Source: Agrypnia vestita (lineage: Eukaryota; Arthropoda; Insecta; Trichoptera; Phryganeidae). From it: a stretch of DNA of 64,000 bases. Below are positions 33,401-48,400 of the stretch, piece by piece. The translations under genes and the position numbers were made by a program. The stretch covers positions 1 through 64,000 of the forward strand of contig JADDOH010002093.1 of the NCBI GenBank assembly GCA_016648135.1, in the 5' to 3' direction. How positions within the stretch are numbered: position 1 is the stretch's first letter; every line of letters begins with the position of its first letter. The notes beneath the pieces were generated by a model. It ran no database searches and was not told the origin of the DNA. It saw only the letters and a list, made by a program, of their open reading frames with translations.

Positions 33401-36400
33401 CCCAAATTAACTGGATTTCACGTAATCAGAATAGTTTTTTTTATTCCTGTAATTTCAAATTAATGAGGTTTTAATCGTTTAAAATTGAAAACTGTTTTTC
33501 CCTGGATTGCATGCGTAGAAGTTTGCGGTTACGGTTGACTGACCGCCATTGCTTGACATTGTTGTTATCAGCATTTAGTAGATACACAGTCTCGCTACAA
33601 TATCAAAAAAATATTTGCCCTTTATATTTTCTCAGTGACATGTTTACATTAGCTACAAACCAGGGGCGTGCAGTGGGAACAAGAAGCATGACTTTCTTCT
33701 AAGCATATATTTGGAAAAGAAACCGAAACCAGAGATATATCTCGTAATATTCTTATCACAATAATTAACATATTATTCAGATTTTAATATTTCATATTAC
33801 TACAAACATATAGTATACATACGAGTAAATTGAATATATCTTTTAGATAACAATGTAAGCACATTACTTTGGATAGGCTAGTATCTAGAAACATAAATGT
33901 CATCAGTAAGCATATTACTCTGGATAGGCTAGTATCAAGACATAAATGTCGCTCTTTGGATACTAATGTCTAGAGGCATAATGCTGTTAAGTAAATTAAT
34001 GCACATATTATTGAAGATGTTTTACCTGAGGGGTACCATTCTCGTCAAGTACAACGGTAAGCCGCAGTACATCTCTTCTGCACAGTCTTCAACAGTAGAA
34101 TATACGTTGTGACCTGGTATTTGAATAGTCCGTGGACTGTTGCGGTCTAGATTTAATACAAAGTAACCAGTATCGTGCCTCCTCAGCATACTGCTTTCAT
34201 TATAGAATTGTCGGTCTGTATGCTAAAACAATAATCATGCTAGAATAAAAATGCTAAAGGGATTCAGGATTTGGTTATTATTTTTGTAATGATAATTTAA
34301 GATGAAAAAATGAGGTTAATTTATAATATAACATAAGGAAATTACATATATTTTTATTCATGCAATAATGTTACAGTACACATTTTTTATATGTCATCTG
34401 TAAATAAATTGATGAAAACAAGGCAAGCCAAGGTCCAACCATAGTCAGAATCAGCACCAAGCACATGTTTGATGAACTCATTGGTTTTAAAAGGTTGAAA
34501 GATGATAGCATGGCACATTATTATCAATGTTGAAAGATATAGTATAGACAAACCATGATCCAATATCTTTGCGGAGCGGGATCAGTGGGTCCTGCTCGGT
34601 AGGGCTGCCCGACAGAAGTGCAAAGGGACACCGGGATCATTATGAGGGAGAATGCCGCCAATACACTCAACACAACACCGGGCCTTCTTACTAAAGTCAG
34701 CAATGGAACCTGAAAATCAGACAATCATATACTTTTAATTACTGTACATTCATACGACTGTTATCGTACGCCTACCAACACTACGTCCTTTGTAAGAGAA
34801 CTATCAAATTTCTATGTCTCATTATTGCGTGTATTAAAATGTGTTGCATCATCTACTTCCTAACACCAAATGGTCGCCATAACATTACATACATTACATT
34901 AGTTTTATAAAGTTATAGCTGTTATTAAGATGCATACATCGTCAAATATTAAACATGCCGTTTCAATTGTGCATGAAATAAATCAGTTTATATTTTTGTG
35001 GCGTAATAAAATGGATAAGAATTTTGAAGTGAGAGTGAATTTGCTTTGATACTTTGTTTGAGTGATGTTTGACAAGATGAGTTTGTTTTTTAGAGGCTCT
35101 TGAACTTCGAAAATTGACGTTAATTGATAACATTCCCGCTTAAAAACGAAGTCAATGTTGCTAGTGTCGCTTGAACTATCTATTATTTGTTGAAAGAATC
35201 ATATCTCGAAATATATAAAGTTTCTTCTGGTAGAAACTTTAACACCTGACATTTCAATTGCGTAATGCTAAATACTCCTTTTTGCATGAACGCAAGTTTT
35301 GAAGTTCAGCAACTCTCTTGATACATTTTTTGAAATTGTATCGCCAGACGAAGTAGGAATGTTCATTTCATTTTTATGGGGCCTTAATGTGATAATAGTG
35401 ATTAAAACTACAAAAAATTGTCAGAAACAATGAACAATCGGAATTCTGATGACAAATCACATTTCCCCTCCCCTTTAAACCACCCTCTTCCCTTGGTATA
35501 TTCTCTGTACAAACCCATATCGTTTGACAGATTTTACCCAAATGTTTCATACTTTTTTTAAGGACCAAACATAGGCCACCGGACTCCCCATCCATCCCGG
35601 CCAAGATTAAATAGAAACATTGTTTTTTTAGAGCATTTCAAACAATAGAACCTTTCGTTTCCTCCCGCAAGCTTATTTTTAACTTAATTCTCGACCCGTG
35701 CAACAACAGATACGAACAGCTAGTTTCTTATAAAATATACATAAATTATGAAACTCTCATCTGTTTTTGCATTTCTCACATTTCATAATGTGCACCCTGT
35801 TCTGAGGCGTAGCATACAAGGCCCCGCACCCACAGGCGGATCTTTCAAGTGTTCTAACCAAAAAGCCAAGGCAATTTATTTAGTTATTTAATAACTGCAA
35901 AATGTAATAGCACTGTTTATATTAATAACAAGAAAACACTATATAAACCACTATTTGTTAAATTATCAAAATGTTTCGGTGCCAAAGGTTCCCCTCATCG
36001 AGGTACAACGTATACTAAAAATTAAAATTCTAAGTATAGAAATTAAAGAAAACAAAAATTTTATATATGGGAGCAAAATAAATAATTTGAAATATGTTGA
36101 TAATTCAATAAATAGTGGTTTATATGTTACAGTGAATCTGTATTCCTGGAGAGTCTATATTTTCACTTGCATTTTAGTGAAATTATATTCAAGGTCATTC
36201 TTATCATATCCAAGCAGATTTTCACCAATAGAAATTAATACAAACTAGTGAAAAATGTTTTAAATTATATCTTACTAGTGAAATTATATTGGTTTCCGAA
36301 CTGTCATTAAAATTAACTTTGACAGATGTCTATTTCCATATTGAGATTGACCTCTTAGAATAACAATTTAAGATTTAAGTTATTGTGTAAAAAAGGTTCT

Positions 36401-39400
36401 TACTACATTATTCATTTTTTATGTGCATATCAACATTATATACCGGATATTATTAACCTTACATAAGCTTTGAGAAATGCGTGCATTCGTGGACAAAATA
36501 TAGTTTCACCGATACTGCGCAGTATCTGTAAATGTATTGATTGACATGTTTTCACTGCCCGAAGGGGTAAAATATATTTCTACTAGAGAAAATATACTCA
36601 TTAGCAATAGAAATTCACTGTAACATATACAAAATGTTTTCTTGTTATTAATATAATTTATTTACTTATTCCGGAACACAGATAAAATACTTTATTCCAA
36701 TAGGAAATGTAAGGAAAAATTATATTTATCTCTGATAATACATGTCTACTGCATACATGTTAAGATGAAATAGATAATATCTTGATATAATATGTAGGAT
36801 AAAATACATATATAAAAACATACTCACAGCAAAATTCAATAAGAGCAGACAGAGAACTGACGATATGACCGCGATGTTCAAGTCGCCGTTAACAGTTCCG
36901 GAACGTCCCATGGTCGGTAGGTAGAACGTGTAGCCCAGCAGGCATGTGTACATAATGAAGAGTAGAAACGGTGTATGAACTATCAGATACACCCACAACC
37001 ACGTGTGCACTAAAAATAAGTAATCTTAAAATAGTAAATATGATAAAAATGATTAAGTTAAATTACAGAAATCTCACAAAGACAAAGCTATTTATATGGG
37101 AAACGTGTATGCAAGCAGTGAGATGGGTGTCCACCCATCCCGCTCACACACCTTCGCAGCGATGGCACGCTCGGCGTCCAGCGCGGTGGGCCGGAGGCGT
37201 TCCCACCGCCATCGCAGTTAGTCGCAGCTTAGGCATATTAGACAGACAATAGAATCGTACTATCAACGTGTTATCATTGTGAAGAATCCCGATACACACG
37301 ACTAAAACTGAATATAAACCCTGGGCCACCCTATAAAGGCTTCCATACACATTTCCCATATACATAGCTTCGTCTCTGTGAGACTTCTATAATTTATATT
37401 AATTAATAAACAAAATCCAGTAATTATGTTCTCAAAGCGTACATATAAAAATGCAGTAAAATATTATTTTTGGATATGAACGAGTCTTAGAACTCACAAT
37501 GTAAATAGAAATCATAACATTTCATGAGATGTAAAACTGATGATAAAATTTTATATAAACAAATCCATTATTAGTTCATATCAATACTTCCATCATATAC
37601 AGAACTGGCATTTTTACCTTACCAGTCTCCAAATTAATTTTAAAATGTGTTTGTTTTATTCTTTTAAATACAGCCATTAATTTTTTTTTACATTTGTTTT
37701 TTTTTACTGAGAATATTACGCATTGGTACCTGATACAGGTATAAGGTACCAATCAGTACAAAATAAATGGAAAAACTAATCCAATTGATAATTCAATGGA
37801 TATACAATATGAAAAACAATATAAATTTTGAATAACGAGGGATCTCTTATAGAATATATGAGTAGTTTGTTGGTCCAGTATTTAAAGCTCTCACTTCGTG
37901 ATCCAGTGGTCGGTGGTTCGAACTCCGTTCCAGTATATCAGCAAATTAGACCTATTTTCATCACACAAAATATTCCGTGTTCTCATCTCTTTTTAAAAAG
38001 AAAACAGTTTAAAAAGGCCATTTGTCCACATTATTTACCCTTTCCATGTGCGAGGCTTTTTTGTTTTTATTCCACCAGCTCTACGTGTTTTTTTAATATA
38101 ATGGATTTTTCCGTATCTGAAAACTTTTATTTTAAGAGTTATTACATGATACTGTTTAATAATTCTTAATTCTAATCTTTATCATTTATTTTGGTACGGC
38201 ATTTTCCAAAACAAATCACAGGATGAAGCAAAAGTTTTGCCCACGAAGAATGGTGTGCAACCGGAATATCACGAACACTTTCATCACTACTCAAAATTCT
38301 ATAAACTCTGGATCTTCTTTGAAAAATATTGTCACAAGAATGTGATTTTGAGATGAGATCAGATGCGTATCCTCTCCTCCTTAAAAGTACAGTAACTCCA
38401 GGAATATTATCTTAACCTTACGTTGGTAAAATAAAAATGCGCGTTCCGGTGCTGTGTAGTCAATACACAATAAAAAATTAGCAATTTTAAATTGGAAAAA
38501 TATGAACATTCATAGCTAATACCTTAAATTAATTATAATTGAAGTCAAAATTGATAACGGCTTGTTGGTCTTGTGGTTAAGACTCTCACCCCGTGATCAA
38601 AAGCTCGCTGGTTCGAATCTCACTCCATACCAGCAAGTTAGTCCTATTTTCAAAGCACAGGCGTTTAGCTTAGTTTGAAAATAGGAAGAATATTAATGTG
38701 ACACGTATTCCGTGTTCGCATCTCTATTTAAAAAATAATAATTATAATAATAATTGAGGTTTATTTGCTGAAAACATAATGAAAACAAAACCTTCCGGGA
38801 ACTCCACGAACGGGCCGCACAACCACTCCGGATGAATGCCCGAGATCTACTACCAAGAACTGCAAAACATGACTGAGAACACTGAGTTTCTATTTTTCGC
38901 GCTTCTTTATAGCGAAGTAGGCGAGAGTGGGACGCGCATATAGTGTCGTGTGTCCCGCACACTCTTCACATATCGTTGCGACTTACCTACACCACTGTTT
39001 AATATAAGCCGCACACTGGCACACGTTTGATTGTATGTGATTTTCACAAAATACCTCTGATATACCTGATAAATTCTGTTTATTATTAATTTTTTTTTTA
39101 ATTCAATGCGTAAATATATTATGGAGGAATACCTAAAATCTTAACCACGTATTTATTATATATATAAAGATATTGAAGGTTATTAGAAGCAAGTGTTGTG
39201 TAGTCATAGGGAAGAGAAGGTTAATTTTTACACTAGCTATCAATTTGAAAAGTTTAAAATATTTTTTCCAACTCTTTCACACAGACCTCATCATCACCAT
39301 TTTCAAATGCATTTACTTTTTTAATTTCAGTTTTTTTAAACAAAATCAAATTGTGACATTGGAGTGGAAAGGATTAAATTAGTCATCAGTACAGACATCC

Positions 39401-42400
39401 TACCTATCTCAGCACAGACGGGCATAATTTAACCGGTCATATACCGCCCGTACGCAATGCGGAATGTCTGCCGCGCAGTATCGCACACACTATTTTGTGA
39501 TAGTTATATTCATATAAAAATCGACAATAATCGCTAAGAAATTACTGTCAGAAATGTACGCACATGTTAATCGAATAAAACCATGGAAGCTATAACACTG
39601 AAGATATTGTATTTCAATATTTTCATTCTAAATCATAAGAATATAAAAATATTTCTGTAAAATAAAATATGTCTAGGGAGCGCATATCTCAGCTCTGGGA
39701 CACAGAGGGTACAAAAATAGTCGCGAGGATCTACGCTCTGACATACGACCGGTTAATGATCAAACTTGCTCTTAAAGATAAAATAAATAAATAATTGTAA
39801 TGGGATCCTAACCGGAACGGTAAAGAGGCGTGAGATGTATGAGCAGGTTAGCCAGAGCAGAGAAGAGGACGGGAATCATGACCACATACGCGGACCTCAT
39901 ACTGAAGCACGTCATTATAAACAGAACCAGCGCCCAGGGTATCTGAGCGGCCACCAGGTTCAGTTGGGCAGTCATCGACAGAGACAGACCTCGCTAAAAA
40001 ATAAAAGATTCGTACACAAAAGTCCAACCAAAAAAAATAGCTAATTTGCTACAATATTTGAGTTTTTATTATTTATTTATTTATTAAATCCCAAAAGAAA
40101 ATATAAAAATTATAATATATATTACATACATTATAAATATATTAAATCCTATAAAATACATATAGCTGTACATAGGTTCGGGGGATGAGAAGTTAGACAT
40201 GTGTAATGATTTACACACGACTAAAACTCAATAAAAACAATATAAATTAGTAACTAGAGACTAATATTAATACCTAGCTTTCAAAATAGTGACTCGAATG
40301 ATAGTTGTATGATGATTACAATATACATTTATAAGGATATCAGACGTTCTTGTGTTTCGATTATCCATTTTTTTATTTTGTTTTTAGTTGACTTGTTTAC
40401 TTCAGTTACAATTTTTAGTTTGGTTGGTAATAGATTGAAGTATTTAGTAGCTGTATATAAGGAACTTTTACACTACATTGTTTTAGCAATTTTGGGTAGT
40501 ATTTTATTCTATGCTAGGTTTGATCAAAAAATGTAAAGAATTTGCGTTTTTATTTATTCAACAATACATATTAATTTTATCCCTTTTAAAGTAGTTTCTA
40601 TCAGATATTCACTTTTGTGAGCTCTTTTTCCAATGTTCAAAGCAAAGCACTTTTGAACACAATTTTCGGTAGGTACAGCATTAAGATTCTGGCAGTGATT
40701 CTGTCTTGATCTTCCCAATGTTGTCAAAAGATCACCATTTCATATCTTTTTTCATCTTCGGAAAAAGGAAGAAGCCGTAAGGGGCCACACCGGTAAATAG
40801 AAAAGCTGAGGCATCGTAATGGTTTTGTTTATGGCCAGAAATGTTGAAATCTTTATTCTAATCTTTCTATAATCCACTCAGCACACCAGTATGTCAATAT
40901 AGGTCAGTGTACAAATACAATGACAAATAAAATTTGACATTTAGACTTGTACAGCCCAAAATTCAAAATCTGCATATTTTTTATAAAATCTCATAGATAT
41001 ATGTATGTACATTAGTCATTCTAATTATTTGAAGATACTTGTCACTATATTTCTAACAGTGTAAAAAAAACAACAATATCTGTTCTGCAACAATTTATTT
41101 AAAGAATAACATAGCAAATCACTTGCAAATGTACTATATAATTGTATTCAGTCAGCAAAAACCTTAAATGAAAGGTTGTAAGCAGACAAAAATACACTGA
41201 TTAACTGTACTTATTAATATAAATAAAATGTTGTTTGATTTCTCACCTTCTTCTGTCTCCACCAATCAATCAGCATCGGCACGAGAGCAAATCCAACCAG
41301 GCACGGACACCAAAACAGAGGGAAGATAAGCCAAACATTAGAGAACCACGGCATCGTCAGCGGTGCTACGCCATCAATAAAAGCGCCCATGATAACGTTA
41401 AATAGCACGCCGGCCAGTATTCCACCAACCCTCGCACCAAACGCATACGCCAACTCGATCCAGGCGTAGGCTAAAAAATTCAAAAATGGATCAGAATAAT
41501 AATAAACAATAAGCTAGCTGATAATGTTCAGATGATTATGGTCCTTATCAGGTTTATGTTTCTAAATCCTGGAATTCCTTATTTTAGTTACACTGCTATA
41601 CGTACATAAATGCTTTTGAGCTATGGCAAATACTGATTGAATAGGGTAATTTCACTTTTTTTTTAAAGAAAAATCTTAACTTTGGTTTAGAAAATACATT
41701 TATGATAACAGATTTTTTTAAATATGTATATTAACATTAAAAAATGATTTTGCCAAAACGCGAGTGACATCATACATCAATTTTTATGTCAATCTGATGT
41801 TTAACATGTAACATTTGCATATTTAGACGTTCATTCGTTGTTTTTAGAAAACAAACCGGTTCTATATAGTGCGTCCATAATGTCTGGGAAAAAGTTTTGT
41901 ATACATTGTATGGTATCCAAATGTAGAAAATTATTCCTAAAAACTCCCAACAATGTTAGAGAAAAGTGAAGCCAACATTAAAACATCAATTTTCAGTAAG
42001 TTATCGGATTTTCCTTGTAAAAATCTGTCCTCCATTTTTTTTAAATGTGTACTTAGATATGACCATATAAAATAAACAAATTACAGTAACAAACATCACA
42101 GAATATACATTGGTACATACTTTATCTATAATTCCTGTAAAGCGACATCATATCGCGTTTTAATGGAATCATATTTTTTAAGATTTTTATTATAAAAATT
42201 ATGAATGGAAACATTATTCCACACCATCAATACTTACTTACAAATTATAATTTATTATCTAAATCTATTTCATATCTGTAAAATGTGATTACCCTAATAT
42301 GTCAGATTTGCTCATTATTCTCCAGACACATACATACTGACAAATGAAACTTCTGGGGTTCAAATCCTATTTTTTTTGTTTTGATTTTGAGAAAAAAATT

Positions 42401-45400
42401 ATGCTATAGTTGCGTTGCCATGCAATTTTTCATTAAAATATTTATTTTGTTTTAATTATCAAGTTACAATGTTTCTACAAAATTGCAATGTGCCCAATGA
42501 GAATTAATATCTCATAATAATAATGAGTTTACGATTGCATAATAATAATGAGTTTATAATTGCAATATGCCCAATGAAAATTCTAATATCTCATAATAAT
42601 AATGAGTTTACGATTTATGTAAATAATAAGAACACTGCAGGTACTGAGAACAATTAAAAGATAGAAAAATATTTTTACGTAAGACAACTTTCTTTGTAAA
42701 ATCAGGTCATCATGTAAATATTCATGAATTATGTATAAGGCTCTACCAGAAATCACCATCGTCATTTACCTCAGCAAAATATCCTCAATTCTCAAGGTAT
42801 TTATCCCGGCAAACAGTATTTACAAATTTTTTGTCCAAATATATATTGTACGAACATTTATTTAATTGTGATTGTATTACTATTTCTAACGATCTTGTGA
42901 AATTGCAAAAAAATTCTTTAATTTAAATCAACTACATCAATTTTGTAAGTCTGTTTGTCCTTACGTCACTGGAATTAGGCTGGAATTACAACAACAACAA
43001 TACTGATGATGACCAGCCGTTAATGAAGCCCGGGCGCACCGGTGTAACACGTCAATTAGTGCGTGTCTTAGGTTACACGCAAGAGTCATTATTGATTATT
43101 ATTATGTCCCGTTATTTTTCACGGCTATTGGTATGTATTACTATTTCTAAAAATCTTGTAAAATTACAGAAACATTCTTTAATTTAAATTTGTTGACAGC
43201 TTAGTGCCGGTTATTTCATTCTGTGCTTTTACTACCATTACCACTGATCAAACCACTGGCCCTTAGATTTAGCAAAGGCTAAATGTAGCAAGAATGAGAA
43301 GTATCCGCTAAGAGCAAGTTGTTTTTTTTGTAAAAAAATTAGGGTTTCATTTTTGTTTCAGAAAAACAAAGAATAAATTGTTAGTTTTAGCGATTGCAGA
43401 GAACATTGAAGCACGACTTTTTCGTATACATATATTTTGGAAAAAAATTCCTGACAGAATATTATAATATATTAAATTATTAATACTTTCATAGGAAAAC
43501 TACGAGACATATGTTTTATTCAGATTTTTTTTCAAAATATATGGTTACATAAAAGTCATTCTACAATATTCCCACTGCAAGCCCCCGGCAGGTAGATACT
43601 CCGACTCTGTAAATTTGTACAAACTTGACTCATACCCAGATTTGCCTCATATCAATCCCAAATACTTTGAACCAGTACTGGGATGAAGATGTCTACCCGG
43701 TAGAGCCCTATCTGCTATGAGCTTTTAATTGTTCTAAATATACACATAAACATTTCAAGCAATAAGTACATCAGATGTAGTTAATTAAATTAAATTGATA
43801 CATAACATAATGAGCTTAAATAAATGATGAAAATAGATAAGAAGGAATCTGAAAGAGAAAAGAAAGAAATGTGCGTGCGGCAGTCCCCAGCAGCATTTAG
43901 ATAAGAAAGCGAAGACAAGCAGAAATCAGGAGACCAAGCCGCGAAAGAGTGAAGATATGTATATTGTAACTCTGGATATAACAGCACTACAAGGATAATC
44001 AGATATTTCATAAACAATCCCGAAATAATAAAAGTCCTAGTGTAGCAGAACATTATTCGGTTATTTAAAATCTCCAGCCGGAATCCGAGTGTACGAACAA
44101 AGATCCTGCATATTGAGTCCTATTTGGGGCTGAAATATTGTCAAAATAAATAAAGTCATAATTCAATATCCAGTGGTTTCAAGACAACATTTCGCTGAAT
44201 ATTTTAAAACTTGTTTGTGCAAAGTGAAGTAAAATTTTATTCCAGTTTTATAAGTCAGTATCGTTCCTCTGATGGAAAAAGTAGCTAAACATCGTTGTTC
44301 GTGTATGCATGTATATATGCAACTTTAAAATTCAAAAATAAAATGAGAAAATAAAAGTGTATGTGGTTAGAATGTAATGTGTCACTTTTTCTCAAAAATT
44401 CTTTCAAATATGTAAACTGTATTATGGTTTGAAAAAGTTTTAAAAATATTATTATTATTAATTAAGGAATTGTGCTCGGTTCGAATCCCTCGCGATATGT
44501 CACTTTGGAACAACATTGTGGAATGCCCTGTTGCTCGCCCAACGTAACTTGGCGTGCGGCGAATTTTGAACTAAAACCCGCCCCGCCCGCACACGGCGGT
44601 AACCCCTCGCCCTGTCATTTAATTCAATTTTGTGTTTGGTCGGAAGCTGTGACATCTTGATAACCAATATACACTGAATTATTATATGCAAAACATCCTA
44701 AACAGTCCGGGATGGTGCAAGAACAATTGCCAATGAAATATTAAAGTTTTGCGAAGCTGAAAAAGCGAATAATAGACCGATATTACTGTCTAACAGTTTG
44801 ACAGATAGAACGGCCACCATTACTGCACGGTTTCTTTAGTGCTGCTCAACCAAATTTCTGTATTTAATACGACACCGGTCACCGGACATTCTGTACATTA
44901 TGTATTGTGTAATAAATTTACACCCTGACAACTTCTGTTAGGCGATAGGGACGCCCTCCCTCGCACGCCAAGTTATAGTGGTACGTCTATAGAACAGCCT
45001 GCAGCACTCTAGGATCATCTACAACATTCATGGATGGGGGATGCATGGAACAGCCTAGATGCGACGGTAACCTTCTCCTAATCACTAGAAAGGAAAAGAA
45101 TATTCTGGAGAGTTCGAAAGACCAACGTATCGCGTATATAAAGCAGCGCCGCGCTGCGCAATTGAGTTTTATTTTGACATTTCTACCAGTGCGAGATTAG
45201 CCGTTTGATATCAGTGATGCGCAGATTAATTGAAGCTAAATAAATAGCGAGTCATAAATTGCGAAACAGTGTCAATTCAAGAATAGTGTATTAATTTAAT
45301 TGGTGTTAAATGAATTTGTCAATTTATTGAAATAATTAATCACTAAATCGTTACTTCACTTCCACTGTTCTCATTTGTCTCCCGCAGCCACAATCCATGT

Positions 45401-48400
45401 CTTTATTTAAAATTTATTAAATAGTGTTAACAATCCGCATAGAATACCATTTCACTCTGGTAATTAAAAATATGTACATATCACCGCCTGTGGCGCGACC
45501 GTAGCACGGTGTTATGTCGTCCCATGTTAAATTTTATTTACGTTATTTCGTAAATATTTGAAAAATCTCGGTGTTCATTTTTGTCCATTAGGATATTTGA
45601 GAACCTTTGCTTCATTTCATAAATTCATAATTTAGAGTGTTATCATTATTTAAAATCATAAAGTCTAATGCAGCCAAATGATGCAGTGTATGAAAGATGT
45701 CATAAGAATATATGAAGGCTTTGAATGGTTTAAAATTAATCTCCGTACACGATGGAATATTAGATAAACCATATCCAGAGAGCATTATTTTCAAGTTGTG
45801 TAATAAAATTAATCTTAATAATAAAAATTCCTAATATCATTATATGTACTATAAAAAAACTGTCTGAAATTACATCTCAAATTTATTTTTATTTTTTAGT
45901 AATCAACAATAAAGATTATAAGATAAGATTAAAAGGGCCGGTTGAATCAACTTCGTTTTATAGTAATCTTTTGTAAAAACCACAGATTTTTACGAAAACC
46001 CGGTTGTTTGGTGGAATATGCAAAATCAATAGTTTAAAACATTAAGATTACTATGAAGCAAGTTGATGCAATCGGCCCTAAGTGTTGTATTTCTATGCAT
46101 GTGTTACATAAAAAAGAGTTATTTCACAAGTATGTAATAATATGCATATAAAATATTGTGACGAGATGCTTAATAGAATTTACGCCCTGTCCTAATTCCA
46201 AAGAATCGATAATGGCCTATAACAATCTAAGGCAATCTAGAACCTTCAGGAAACGTCTGGAAATGCCTGGCTCAACCGAGAAGCAATAAGAAACTTCTAA
46301 AAAGTACGAAAATATCAGCATTTTTGGGGCACGGCGCAGTAGTTGTCGTTTGACAGTTCAGTCGAACATTCAGTTCAGGACATTTGGTGCGAAATCAGTG
46401 CGAAGTACGCGCAAGACGACGCCCAGTGTAGCCAATCGTGGGGAAATCGAAGTGATAAATAAAGTGAATAATCGAGCGAAGTACCTAATTGGCTAGATAA
46501 ATCAGAGGGATTAATACAAGCGATACTGAGTGGAACGTTCTATTGAATGTTAAATAAGTATTACCTAGCAATAATAAAGTGTTAATTTGAGTGATGTACT
46601 GCGAAAAAGTGTAATTTAAAGAATAGCATTAATTTCAATTTATTTTAAGTGACTTTTCGTAGCCACGACACGTGACAAAATGTAACATCAACTGGTTGTA
46701 AAATGATAGGTCTGTTATTTATTTAATTTTTATTAATAATTAGTTATGCAAAAACATTAGGCCTACAGCATAAGCGAAAGATTATAGAAGAAGGTGAAAG
46801 AGATGTTTTGAGAAATTGAATGCATGAAAGAGGAAAGTAAACAGGTTTATAGAAAAGATGAGCTGAATGGAAAATATTTAATTGTAGAATTTTACTAGGA
46901 TTCTTAACAAATTCGGTCTGCGTCGTAATTTTGGAAAGGGGGTCCCGCATCTCGCTATCCTTTGGCATCTCCGACTCTTCAGCATGCGATGCAGCGACAT
47001 CTGAATAATTCATTGATTTATTGGAATCATCAATCTTCTTTTGGAATCAGTAAATACTTGTCATGATGTACAACAATTTTAAACTAATGCAAACTGATTT
47101 GAAAATTTGAAAATTTTAGTCCAATCCAAATTGCAAATTGATCATAAGAATTTTAAAAAAAGAATGCAATATAAAACATGGTAGACTTAGGCCCGGTTGT
47201 GCCATCTGAAGTAAATTTTACTCGAGTAAAATTAATCCGAGTAACTTTTTTACCATCCGCCGAGAGTAAGCTTGATTTCGGGTTGCAGAAACGTCTTTTT
47301 TACCACTGTCAAACCAATAATAAGGCTAAGAGGGTGCCAAGCGGAATAAACTACAAATACCGCATATGTCTATGGGATTTGATTTATTTCAGTTTTTTAC
47401 CACTGGCAATACATACTTTTGCAGTTCAAAACCAGTTCAAACAAACCACTCTATTCTATGAAATAAACTAAACAAATGTCAAACCATCGCTAAAATAATG
47501 CGAAATTAAAAGATTCATTTTAATGTTTACAAATTTCAATACGACAATGACAGAGACAAAATTCAAATGACAAATACTTATATGGACAAATGTCACATTT
47601 TCAAATCAGCTGTGAGAGGACGGCCATTTTTTTTTACCAACGATTTTACCTTTACCCACCGATATTGGAGAGTAAAAAAAACTTACTCTTGCATGTACTT
47701 CGGCGAGTAAAATATTTTTTACCATAGATGGAACAATCCGTTTTAGTAAAAAAAGTTACTCGAGTAACTTTTTTATCTTTACTTCAGATGGCGCAACCGG
47801 GCCTTAAACCTGATGTGTTCTTCAATCATGATACCGATTGATCAATCTGAATAAATTATTTTTATACAAAAATATATGATTGTATGATCCTTAATTGTAG
47901 GATTTTTTTCAAATAAAATAATATTAAAATGGCAAAGAAAAATTATTTGGGGCTCACAGATGATTGTGGTATAACTACTGAAGCAGAAACAACCTACAAA
48001 AAAGCATATAATTACCTTCATCATTGCCTGAGATACTCCCCCCTTTGTTTTTGTTTACGCTGTTGGATTTGAATTTCTTGCTGCATGGCTTTCCAATATG
48101 ACCGCATCCTTGAGGCAACCACTTCCCTACAACATCACATTCTTACACTCTATCTCAATGTAACAAGTAACACGGAAAAGGATATAATCTCTAATATTTA
48201 TATGTATTCAATTGTCATATATGTACAAAGCAATATTCTCAAGTAATATACTATTTAACCCAATATTCAAAGCAATGTAATAGCAAATAATTTAAAATAA
48301 CACTACTTTTTAATGATCACCCAGATAATAATATTATATACAGTTTTCTAGCCATCATAATTGTAATAGATTTGAGGAACGTTTGTCGCGATGAATGAAA

